In this document: piece after piece, positions 30,678-41,158 of the stretch
Layout: each line of letters starts with the position of its first letter
Position numbering within the stretch: the first letter of the stretch is position 1
NCBI GenBank assembly: GCA_013368315.1
Contig: JAACJM010000299.1
Coordinates: 31,902-95,901, forward strand
Source of the DNA: Tetrapyrgos nigripes
Lineage: Eukaryota; Basidiomycota; Agaricomycetes; Agaricales; Campanellaceae
Reading direction: 5' to 3'
DNA: 64,000 bases
Program-made: the position numbers and the translations under genes
The notes under the pieces: generated by a model
Seen by the model: the letters and a program-made list of their open reading frames with translations, nothing else
The model's database searches: none
What the model was told of the DNA's origin: nothing

Positions 30678-32999
30678 GAATATTGAAACATATTGCAGCT
30701 TGTATCTTGTAGCTTCTATCAGTTTTGAATGTTTGAAATGCAAATGTTACAGAATGAGAAGACTGAGATGTTAGGTTTTCGCAAAAAAGTTTATATGATC
30801 AAGCAGTATCTATTGTGTTAGTACCACAGAAATTTAGTATTCCTGGTTCCAAAATCCCATGCATATATTTATAGAATTTGTGTTACTGTGTTTTGATTTT
30901 CACCAAATAAAACTGCAAATATTTATTTATTTCAAAATAATGCAAGATTGTGAGCTTTGCTTCAACCTGACACTATTCCAATGTAAGTACTATAAAGCAA
31001 GACAACGATGTAAGTAATCTATCCTCAACGTTGACCGAAGTCAATAAGACTCTATTAGAAAGTAAGTACCTATAAAGCAAGACAATGATGTAAGTAATCT
31101 ATCAATAAGTATCATTAGTCTCAATGTACTTCACTTTAGATCTATGAAAGACTTACCCTCAGCGTTGACCAAAGTCAATAAGACTGAGGGTTTCTACTCT
31201 ACTAACCAGTATATATAAGTACTATTATGAGTATTAATGAACCAACACTAAACAAGGGAAACAGATATGAAACCAGCCATCATCTATAGTAGAAAAGAGA
31301 ATAAGGGCGTTCATAAGTATTTCAAACCTTCCTGACACTCAGCCAGGCCTTCGTCATCTACCTTACTCTCAACAAGTACATATCTGAAAAAATTTCATTT
31401 ATCTGGAATAAAATGCATACCATTGCATTATTTCAACACCCATCAATGAATTTCACCTATTTTTCTGCCCTACCTTATTGCAGTCTACCATCTATGCAGT
31501 ATGTCTCATACAGCTTCTAGCACATCTACATGTGTAAGCATGTTGTATAGCTCATCCTGCAAATCATAGGCCTTACAGCAGTCACTGATACTATGTAAGT
31601 GGAAAGCTCTCTTTTGTCATTCCTTGCATTTGATTTGATATGAGTGTACCCCTTGTTACTCATCCATTTGCTAGTATTGATGTCATGCCTGCAGGTTGTT
31701 GGGAAAATCATTTCTCGCTTATTATATTTCTTCAAGTTGATGATGGCTCATAATGACACTTTTTCTAATTGTGTGTTGCAGACTCAAGTCAAACTCAAGT
31801 TGCACCTCATTTTGGAGGTCTGATCTGAGGCTTTACAAAGCTAATATTTTCCGACCAGGTGAGAACTCAGAGCAAGCAAAAATGACTCATGAGGATGTCA
31901 ATGTCTTTTTGGTGGTCGTCACATTGTACTAAGGCAGAATTCCCACAATACAACGAGAAAAGTTAAAATGTTCCTGATTTGGGTATCTTCCTCATGGCTC
32001 TGTGGCAGGACTTCTCAGGCCCCTGTCTTTGTTCCTCAGAGAACAGCATTGGACTTCCACCTAGAAAAAAAGCACATTAATTACTTATTATAATCAAATA
32101 AAAACCTATTACCCAGACCAAGTAATAGTAATAGTAATCTTATTCAAAATAATATATTTAATAGGTAGTTAATAGAAATATGTTGGAGCCTTATTCTTGC
32201 CCACCTCCACCATTTCCAACTTGCCCTCTCTTGCACTCGCGTCTACGTTCCCATTCCTGTCCCTCAATTAAATCCAACCTCAACCCCATCTCTTTCTCAC
32301 CATCCAGAACCATCTTTAGTGCTTTTTGTCTCAGTCAGATGTATGTATAGGTAACAGATGAGGGGTATGAGGATAAATCTGACTGTGAGTGGGGAGGGGG
32401 GCCAAGTCTTATTCTCAATTCCTGATTGCATGCTTTGCTCAACATGGGAGTCTTTGGCATCGCGTACCCGACTCCTACACGTGCATATATCCACTCTCTG
32501 GGAGTATATACGAAAAGAAAGAAAAAGAAAAAGAGAGATGTGATAGAGATCTAATCTAAGCCTGGAGCTCTGGCTTCCTTTCTTTTGGTTGGTAGATCGC
32601 TTAAGTGGTGGGAGGCGGCAAGGCAGCAGGCCCCATTTGGCCCCTATCCAACTGTACTCATACTTGAGTTTTAAACATGTAATTTAACTGCTGAATTTCT
32701 GTATTTCTGTTGAACCTATACAGTATCCATATAGGAAGAAAATTCCTGCAAAGCGCCAGGTTAGTGTACAAGGAAAATAGTGGAGAGAAAACCTCAGAAA
32801 AGATGTAGGCGCACTGTGCTATATTGATGAAAATTGTAAGACAGATGGATACTATATGTAGATAATGGGACATAAAATAGAGATGGTAGCGCTAAAGGCC
32901 TGACCAATACTTATGGTGTAAGAAGTGAACATGATCCTACAATGCTCACTAGTGATCAACAATTCTCCAGCACTGAGATTCAAAAATCAATCAAAAACT
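30678..32999. other. AT-rich intergenic region with local tandem repeats
   Basis: No gene supported. Near 30900-30950 there are AATAAA-like signals that could end the NLR transcript. Duplicated motifs lie at 30980-31190 (listed separately). Short frames at 31526-31735 and 32297-32543 show no protein pattern. Confidence 0.45.
30980..31190. repeat. Two interleaved short direct repeats
   Basis: TATAAAGCAAGACAA-GATGTAAGTAATCTATC occurs at about 30990-31022 and 31070-31102. TCA(A/G)CGTTGACC(G/A)AAGTCAATAAGACT occurs at about 31024-31051 and 31157-31184. Local tandem duplication downstream of the NLR gene. Confidence 0.7.
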
Positions 33000-33450
33000 T
33001 GAACTTTGCCATGAAGATTCATGACCAAAGGGAGTAAGTACCAAGCAGATATCTAGGATTACTGCTTAGATCTATGAAAAACTGATAGCCGCAATTGGCT
33101 GAAGTACTAGTGATGAAGTGATAGAAAACACTGAGTGGAGTTTTTGGAAAGTGTGAAGACCAGAGGTGCCACGTGGTGGACTCTTGAAGGTCTGATGACC
33201 TCTCAAGCCGAAGAATAAGGTTTGACCTGGTATCACGGGTCAGACGGCCAAACACTACTGGTGCCAAGGCAGATATGGATGCCCAGCCGGCATGGATAGA
33301 GGAAGTAAGGCGACACCCACTAGATGTCAGGATGGCATTGTAGTGTTAAAACCAAAATGTCATAATTATGTAATACATGAAGAAAGGGTAATAAGGCATA
33401 GGCTACAAAGAATAGAGTAGTACAGTACCCAACTGTCACAGTGCCCCCCC
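33000..33450 (-). mobile_element. Possible LTR-type retroelement remnant
   Basis: On the minus strand a purine tract (GAATGGGGGGGCAC) is followed at about 33437 by TGTGACAGTTGGG, the kind of junction seen between a polypurine tract and an LTR start. No partner LTR, reverse transcriptase or integrase was found in the window, so this is a weak suggestion. Confidence 0.2.
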
Positions 33451-34130
33451 ATTCTAAGTAGCCTAAGGCTGATGTCCAAGAATGAATAAGTCTCATTTTC
33501 TTTCATGAGCAAAAGAAGCTTTGTTTCTGTAAAAGTTCGTTGACGAAGTTCTAAGCCCTGTGTGCTTCCTCCTCTATATCTATCTGGTCTGGCCTGAGCC
33601 CGCACATCACTAGAAGTGACTGAGATGGAGTTTGCTACGACACCGACAACGTCAGGAATGGGTACGGGTATGAGCACGGAGGAGATTGAGCCAGTTGATG
33701 TGGTGCCGGTATCTTCAACTGAACGTTGATCAATGGAGATTCGAAGGAGAGGCTGGATGACAATTTATTTATTTACTCATATTAACGAGATGCGCCGTTC
33801 CGTTTGCGACTATTTGCATATGCCTTCCCGTTCTAGAACCCTGGTTCTATGTATAGATTAACTTCTGTATGCCCAGTTTGCGTTTTAGGTACTTTCTATT
33901 TAGCTTAGACGAGGGAAATGTGGGCCATTGCTGCGCGTGGCACGATGACGAGGCAAAATAGGGAACGGCATATCGGCACAGTATGGAATTTGCCGACTGA
34001 ATGGTAGAGCTGTCGAGCATAGCCACACGCTGGAATTGCGCTGGAACGTCAGGTTATAAGAACGAGTCCCTTAAAGGGGCTCGTAACACCAGCACACGTC
34101 GTTTCGACATATAGATCCATTAATTACATT
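33451..34130. other. Intergenic; short hairpin at 34062-34086
   Basis: No gene seen. ACGAGTCCCTTAAAGGGGCTCGT at about 34063-34085 is an almost perfect palindrome and could form a hairpin. Confidence 0.4.
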
Positions 34131-34800
34131 ACCTCGAGCCAATCTCCTCCAGGGCTAGCGAGACTCAATCTTGCTTCCGAGTGTTTCGATGAAATGACAG
34201 CTTCCGGAAGCTGTCTGAGTAACCTAAAAATGAGGGTACTGATACTCTGATACCGGAGCACGACATTAACTTAAACCTATCGTATTTGCCTGAGGGTCAG
34301 CACCCACTTCCACCATGTATGTGCATAATAGATGTCTCAGCCACATATATGTTTTGTCCTGCCGTTGTGCTGCGCCACAGATTTGGTGTTGAAATTAAAG
34401 TTCGACGTAATGGAACATGTCATGCCTATTTCAAGCCATGACTGCGCAAGCTTTTCAATCATTGGAGTTATCTCGGAATACTTCGAGTGCCGGTGGAACT
34501 TATGTCGTATCGGATGTTGGTTCGTCTGAGGGTTCTTGAACATAAGCGTCTTTTATTGATCATGAACCCGAAATGAACACGAAGATCACTGGGATCTAGC
34601 ATACCTAGTAACCAATCTCTGAACCAGAGGGAATCTCGTGAAACAGAAGGAAAGCCTTGCAGGATACAAGATGGTACATGTGAGTATTGGATACAGATCC
34701 AAGAAGGTCGATGTACAGCAATTGCCATAAATCATGTAGGGGCATTCGCATGAAATCAACTCGTCACATCGGCAGTGCGGTGGGATATATCGGAAATGAG
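34130..34800 (+). pseudogene. Relic of an unrecognised gene, inverted partner of 50430-50990
   Basis: Broken plus-strand coding pieces, for example ARLNLASECFDEM (about 34160), VRRNGTCHAY and LGILRVPVELM (about 34400-34510), correspond to RLASEYFDEM, VRNTTCHSY and IGILQVPVELM on the minus strand near 50950-50820. Flanking non-coding matches include ATGATTTATGGCAATTG (minus here, about 34721-34738) and GACGCTTATGTTC/AGACGCCTATGTTTAG. A TGA interrupts the reading frame here. Family unknown. Confidence 0.5.
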
Positions 34801-35452
34801 GCACCTGACGGCTTGCATGGGAAAGCTGGACAGATGCCCCAGTGCCTCACACCTTCGACTCAAAAGCCACATCCACTCCACAAGCTCCTGCTGGAATACG
34901 ACCTGCGTATTTGGTAAGGTCCTCTGGGTTCTGGTTGTGGGAAATACGGGGAGACTTTCGAATCAATGTTTGTCATTGGCCATTGTGAAGGCTCTGGGTG
35001 ATGAACTCACTCACGTTTAATAGTTGTGGCGTAGATGAGTATGGCCTTGTGATGATGCAGAACACTGCTCTAAACATGGAAGCTCAAATTACATGACTCA
35101 GTAGAAGCTGAACTTTGAGAAATGAAACCCTTCGAACTGCTATGATATCTCTGATCATCCTGTCTTGTAGGCTACCACTAAATTCAAACGACTCCACTCT
35201 GTATCATAGGCGGCACCATCGTTGAACTAGCCCATCAGATCTTTTGCTCATCTGCCACGTTGAGTTCGCCGTAATATATCTCGGCGCATTATGGTTACCT
35301 GTTTTTTAGTGACCTCTTCTTTCAGCTTCTGCCACTATCAAGGGCTTGAGCTTGGTTATTCCATCCTTCTCGGACTTGTTGTTCTTCATAAAAGGCTGCT
35401 TGGTGCCATCCGCTCAGAACATCCTGCCAAGCCCCCGCCCTGGAAAGTCTCA

Positions 35453-36928
35453 ATGTCTGAGCCATCTGTAACATTTCCTCAGCTGGGATCCATTTATGTC
35501 AGTATCTCTGTCCCGTCAATCGTACGTTATCCTCTATTCCTTGCACTTGTACATGCATTACTGACTTTCCTGAATAGTTGAACTATGTATTGTACGGTAT
35601 GCAATTCTCAAGAGTTTCCATCTGCTACAACAATGTCACTCAGATTACTTACAGGTGGATACATAGTTCTGTTCGCAATCTGCATGTATATCATGCGTCG
35701 TAAGACCGGGACTATCCGAAGAGCGCATAAAGTTGCTATAATGTCTTTGTTTGCTTTAGCAACAGTGGTCTTCATTTTCAGTTGTATAGAGGAGAATATG
35801 ACAGTCAAGATCTGGAGTGGCATAGATTCCGACTCGGGCGTCTCCAAAGACACCTTTAACATGTATCTGACATCACAGTAAGTACTCAGCTATGTACACC
35901 GTCTCGACCTAAAAGCTATTCACAGGACCGTCGTGTTTGTAACCTATACGGTAGCAAAGTAAACCCCGCCCCCTTCACTTTCGCGATTCGTAGCTAATTG
36001 ACGCACCTCAGCACTATAGCAGATGTTATTTTGGTAAATTATTCAAGACCAACTGTGACTTACCATCTAATTTGCATATGTACTAGATCCACAGATGCTA
36101 TAAAATATGGGGATTCAAGAAATGGGTAATTGTATTTCCGGTATTCATCTCAGTGGGGAACAATGGCAAGTAAACGCTTCATTCCATCTTCAACTAGTAC
36201 TGACCATCCCTATCAAGGTCTTGCATTAGTTAGAACAATAACCCTGGTAATCCAGACCAAAACCCTGATCACCAATGATATCAATATATTCGAGCATGAC
36301 AACATGGACATACTTGGAGAAACCCTTTGCATATCATTCTTAGCTGTGAACCTGTTCACAAATTTATTGATCACTTTGATGATCGGTATGTCTTTCACAA
36401 TCTGAATGGTCTTCTTGGTGCCGACGTGTTGATGTTCGAAGCGGGGAGAATCTGGTGGATCGGGCGCCAGGCCTCCAAGTTCATCGGAAGACAGGAGAAC
36501 TCGCTTACTAAACGAAGTGCTGCGATATGGTATTTACAACTCATATGTTGTCGGATGGTACTGACTGCATGGATCCTTCTAGTCTCGAATCTGGAATGAT
36601 ATACCCCCTGTTCCTGATACCTACCCTGGTAATATATCTGGCAGTGTCTCCTCTTATTGGCGCCGCTCCTTTCGCCTTCAAGCGTGATCTGATGCCAATG
36701 CTCACTCAAGTTGTCGTACGTCCATTTTTACTGGTCTGCTTATCCATCTGAAACTGGCTTGTGTAGGGGATTGCACCGACCTTCATCATCGTCCGAGTCG
36801 CCCTTGGGATTAGTATTGAAAACGTTCAAGATACTGTCGCTATGGATAAGGAAGGTAATGGCGGACAGCAGAGTCGGACCCTGAAGATGATGTTTGAAGA
36901 GAATGCCAGTATGGTAGAGTCGGTGTAA
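35453..36928 (+). CDS. Predicted seven-transmembrane protein of an Agaricomycete family (331 aa, ten exons)
   Basis: Ten exons join in frame: 35453-35521, 35578-35596, 35655-35877, 35926-35958, 36012-36033, 36087-36165, 36218-36385, 36442-36529, 36583-36715 and 36767-36928 (996 nt). Membrane segments are recognisable: LNYVLYGGYIVLFAICMYI, HKVAIMSLFALATVVFIFS, TVVFVTYTVANTIADVIL, WVIVFPVFISVG, LCISFLAVNLFTNLLITLM, MIYPLFLIPTLVIYLAV. The motifs IHRCYKIWG and AGRIWWIGRQA and an extracellular acidic N-terminus match a large family of mushroom 7-TM proteins of unknown ligand. Exons 2, 4 and 5 are only 19, 33 and 22 nt. The intron after 36165 uses a GC donor (GCAAGT). The short cytosolic tail ends MMFEENASMVESV. 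Confidence 0.82.
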
Positions 36929-38308
36929 AGGCAGTATTTCTCTTTATATCTCTGTTAGCGTGTATTTATCTATTCGGTATCTATCTGATACCGAAACACA
37001 TAAATTATGCTGACCTGGTTCACGGTAAACCTTTTCGGTTTGGGTTCCAAGTTCGTTGTCGTCTGGATTTCGCGACGTTTTTAGTTTGATTTGAGGACAT
37101 TTGTACTTATTATTGTAGATGGCAAGAATCGCAATTCTCCCGTAAAGATTAAGGAGGCAGACAGTAGGAGGATACAACACGAGAAGCATATTTGAGAAGT
37201 TACGAGGCCCTTTAGGCCGAGTTAACTTATGTCAACCCCTCAATTGAGTAGCAAAGGTTCTCACGGGTTCTAACTTTTACACGCCACCACAGCGCTCCGA
37301 AGTACCCGAACTGACGCTCAATACGTCATAGATCATTTCTGCCTTGCGCCCACCAACCACGACGAGCTTCAGGCGTATTTACCTTCCCTCAGCAGCCGTC
37401 GCAAGTCCAACTGCCGCTCTCTGAACCACTATGGGCTCCTCCACCCAACGTTCAAGGTGTCATTACAGAAGATATTAAGCTCTATCTAATTTTTTTAGTC
37501 AATTTTACAGTATTACTTACTTATACAATGGGCCTCGTAATTTGCCATGCGAAGCAGTGGCACCTTTCCCCAGTCGAAAGAATTGAGGAGACGAGCGCAT
37601 CTCTGATCTCAGAGACAGAGGTGGTGTGTACAAGGTGTGTATGTGTCATCCGAGTTTGGCTAACTCCTGTGAGGATTTCTGATCTCAAACAGTCAGACTT
37701 CAGATAATCACAATATGCTTTCAGAAATGTTGGCTTTGAGTACATATATCTATATCTATATCTATGTCAAAAGAACATTTGAAATTTAAAGATTTGAATG
37801 CCAAATAGCGGAGACGATGGGACGGTATTGGTGATGGTTAATGCGTTGACGGGTAGCAGTTACAGTTAATGGGAATAAAGGGAGAAGGGGGAAGAGATTG
37901 AGAACATGAGAATGCATGAGAACGTCACGACCATGGCCACGGGTTATATGGATAGGCGGAGGGTGACTTGACCAAGGGCAGCGGGAAAGAAAGGAAGAAG
38001 GAAGAAAGGAAGGGGGAGAAGAGGAGGGAGGATGAGGAGTCAAATAAGGTCAGCTCGAGAGCTTAAAAGTTACGAGGAAGCTTTAAACCACTCTCCCAGC
38101 CCAGCCCAGCCCAACCCGTCCCTCCCTGCCCCATCACTATCCTTCCATGTCCTTCGTCATCTGCAGATCTGACTGACTGCATATCTCCCATCAACTGGTT
38201 TCCCCACTGGTTGTGATGACCGGACCATGGAAGAAGGCGGGGTTTAAACGAAGGGAATAGCAGATGAATATGGATAGACGCTGGCTGGAGCTATCGGATC
38301 ACTGGATA
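36929..38308. other. Intergenic; short low-complexity tracts
   Basis: No supported gene. A (TATATC)-type microsatellite lies at about 37744-37768 and a GGAAGAAAGG-type purine tract at about 37982-38035. Confidence 0.4.
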
Positions 38309-38675
38309 TCAGTAGGCATGAAGGTATAGTCCATATGCACCACTGAGAGACGACACGTCACGACAGTCTATCCGGTACCATCTACCAGAAAAGAGTGGGG
38401 AAGCCGACGGATATGGTGAGGGTGAAAGAAAATGATGATTATGATGGCAACCAGAGTGACGATGGGGAGAAATGGCCAGGAACGGGACCAGCACGATGAA
38501 GATGAAGAAGTTGAAGGAAAAGAAAAGAAGAAAAGAAAAGAAGGAAGATATAGAAGCCTGAACTTACTTACCCAAACCGAACAAATCCAAATCCAAACGC
38601 CCCGCCCCTAGTATCAGTACCAACAAATCTCCAAATATCTCGCTCAGGAATCAGACTCGGAGTCATGGGCTCCAT
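38309..38675 (-). CDS. Possible small two-exon gene
   Basis: ATG at 38675 opens MEPMTPSLIPERDIWRFVGT followed by RGGAFGFGFVRFG up to a GTAAGTAAG donor at 38571. A second piece ending at 38309 contains WYRIDCRDVSSLSG. Joining them needs an intron of about 190-200 nt, with acceptor TGGTAG near 38382, longer than others here. The reading frames fit, but the intron is unusual and the family is not recognised. Confidence 0.3.
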
Positions 38676-38939
38676 AACTTGGTTGTGGTGTTTTCGTCTT
38701 CGGGAAAAGCAGCTTCTAAATCTTAATGATAGTGTATAGAGCGAATATAACGAATAGAGGTATACATATTCAAAGCCGAAGCCGAAGCCGCTGAGGAATT
38801 TTGATTCTTGGGAGATGAGGAGAGGTAACGATAGGTATTGGTATTCGAGAGCGGGAGCAGTGAGAAAGAGGTATTAGGAGAGCAGAGCTAGAAGGGTGAG
38901 GTGGTTAGCATACGCCATAGACAACGAGAATGATGAGAA

Positions 38940-39110
38940 CAATATTGAGAATAATAGAAGATAGAAGGAAGAATAAGAAAACGGCAGCATAGAAAAGGAA
39001 AAAGGGAAAAGGGAAAAGGGAAAGGGAAAAAGAAAACGGGAATGAAATGAAATGAAAAGAAACGAGGAAATGGGAAACGGGAAACGGATATGAGGGAGAG
39101 GACAGGATAT
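38940..39110. repeat. Purine-rich low-complexity tract
   Basis: Runs of GGGAAAA/GGAAAAA and GAAATGAAAT units on the plus strand. Frames through it are compositional artefacts. Confidence 0.7.
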
Positions 39111-40230
39111 TAATGGATACGAGAGGACGAGGATGTGAGGACAGGATATCAGTAGGTAATGGGTTGGGTAGAGGAATGGGTATAGACTAGATAATGGAAG
39201 GGAGAAAAGATGGAGGAAACGCAAGGACCAAACACCAAAACGTCCGAAGGTAAAAAGAAAGAGAACGAAGACGAAAGGGTAAGAAGAGACAAGGAAAATA
39301 CAACCAAAAAGACTCTGAAGACCCTCACCAGTTCTCGCCCTTTCATCCCATTCTTGCCCAATATCCGCAAGAAGACAACCCTCAAATCATTCGTACACCA
39401 TGGTTGGATTAGGAGAAGACTTGACGAAGTTGATGCGGCTAGCCAACCTCCTCCTTCCTATAAGCAGAAGAAGCAGCAGGAGACCCGAACGAAGAGATAT
39501 GCGGAAGAGTTGCTAATGGGGTGGGTGGTTCTGAGTGTAACTGCGTATGCGGATTGGACACGTGTGGGTGTAGAGAGGAAGATGAAGTGGAAGGACAGTC
39601 GGAAAGAGCAGACAAAGACACAACTCACATAAGAATTGGCCAACGTCTCGCTGCAAAAGAAGGCGCGCAAATGACGTCAACACGTTTGTTCCTTACTTGA
39701 GGGCCGGCTTCAATTACAACAATCTAGTGCTGTAGCGCTTGCTCAAAACGTTATACTAGTCGAACAAGAATGATTTAACGAGAGAGTTTTGGGTATCAGT
39801 AAGTATGGGTTCAACGCATACGTTTGGGACCTCGTCATCCTCTGTTTTGTCTGCCACGCCTTTGGGTGCAACCACCCTGACCCTGTACTCTGTTCGCTAC
39901 TATATATCTGGATTCTTCCTCTTCGCCTCCCTCACACGAACACGAACAACAACAGGACACGGATATACTTCTATGCATGAGACCACGGGTACCTCGTCTC
40001 AGGATGAAAACGAGTAAAATGTCGTGCGTCTTCACAACCCCTCCTTCCTTCATACCCAACGGTGATTCTCCATACATGTGGTCTGCCACCATTCTTTGTT
40101 CAGAGCTGGCAGCAACCACCGTCCTTTCCATCAATGTTCGGAGCTTTGAAGGTGAAACCTTACCAGGAATCGAAAGGCAGTTGGGGCCCGACATCAGAAA
40201 GTGCTTGAACGAAGGATGATGCAATTTATT
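39111..40230 (+). other. Unassigned open frames before MITE copy 2
   Basis: A frame at 39210-39632 (charged N-terminus, then KTTLKSFVHHGWIRRRLDEV) and another ending at 40219 (SPYMWSATILCSELAATTVL) look partly protein-like but have no supported start, splice or family. They may be the ends of degraded genes. Confidence 0.25.
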
Positions 40231-41150
40231 TAGGGCTGGGCGCCGTACCCGTACATCGACGGAGTACGGGTACCGTACATACGGGTCCGTATCCGTACCG
40301 TGTCCACTCCAAGCTGAGGTCGAGACGGTACGGTATACGGTACGGTCTGACCCGTATCAGACCGTACCGAATACGGTCTTGACGACCGTGATACGGGTAG
40401 GTGACACATTAGCCTTATAAGGCAAGTGTAACGCTTTCACGTGACTGTGACATCGCCAAAAAGGGAACAGTGAGTCCTAGTGCAGGCGGGGACGACATTT
40501 TGGGTTGCCATTGGGACTGACTGCATTGTTCTGCTTTACTCTAGGACAGAAGCTGGATCATTTCATGGGAATTCGTTGCCTCTTCTGACCCCCGGTGATA
40601 CCTCAATAGGAATTTTTCTCCACGCACATGCAGACCTGAAATATCAATGAAATATCAATGAAATATCAATGAAATATACTGTACAATTTCGACCGTAAGT
40701 TCACGTAACGGTAACACGGCCCTCTGAACTAGGCCAATTTTTATCTTCGTAATGCGTAACGAAGGCTTATGAACGGCATCCGTAACGTTTCTGTAGCTAA
40801 AAATCGCCGGCGCCAGCAGGCCTACGGCCTGCTAGTACTATATGTGCAGCACGTAACGCATAGCTCAGAGTGTTGAACCCGGTCGAAGACGTAACGCCCG
40901 GACCCCATGAACCTACGCTCGAAATTGTACAGTACTCAAGGTACGCGATTGTTTTCATGCCTGAAATTGACTGATGATGGATTTTCTATTCACTGGCCAT
41001 AAGTACGGTATACGGTACGGTATACGACCCGTACCCGTACCGTCAAGGACTTTTTCTGCAAGGCATACGGTACGGGTTCGGCATGTCCGTAAAAAATACG
41101 ACCGTATTTTATACGGTCGTACCCGTATACGGGTACGGTTCCCAGCCCTA
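40231..41150. mobile_element. hAT-type MITE, copy 2 (920 bp), carrying a nested MITE
   Basis: Same ends as copy 1 (TAGGGCTGGG...CCCAGCCCTA) with an exact 8-bp duplication AATTTATT (40223-40230 and 41151-41158). Differences from copy 1: a 24-bp addition after GTACCCGTAC near the left end, an 11-bp unit (AATATCAATGA) present three times instead of once at about 40640-40672, and a 254-bp insertion at 40679-40932. Elsewhere the two copies differ by only a few bases, indicating recent activity of a transposase that is not in the window. Confidence 0.87.
40679..40932. mobile_element. Nested TA-inserted MITE (254 bp)
   Basis: Inserted in MITE copy 2; copy 1 shows the empty site (AATATACTCAAGG). Ends are CTGTACAATTTCGA...TCGAAATTGTACAG, with similarity extending through CGTA(A/G)GTTCA; the flanking duplication is TA. 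At least five CGTAACG motifs lie inside, about 40705-40895, as subterminal repeats. TA duplication suggests a Tc1/mariner- or PIF-like relation; no coding capacity. Confidence 0.75.
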
Positions 41151-41158
41151 AATTTATT

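Noticed and set aside
38874..39224. Minus-strand frame rich in SFPFPFSLFPFSF
   Set aside because: Compositional artefact of the purine-rich tract on the other strand.
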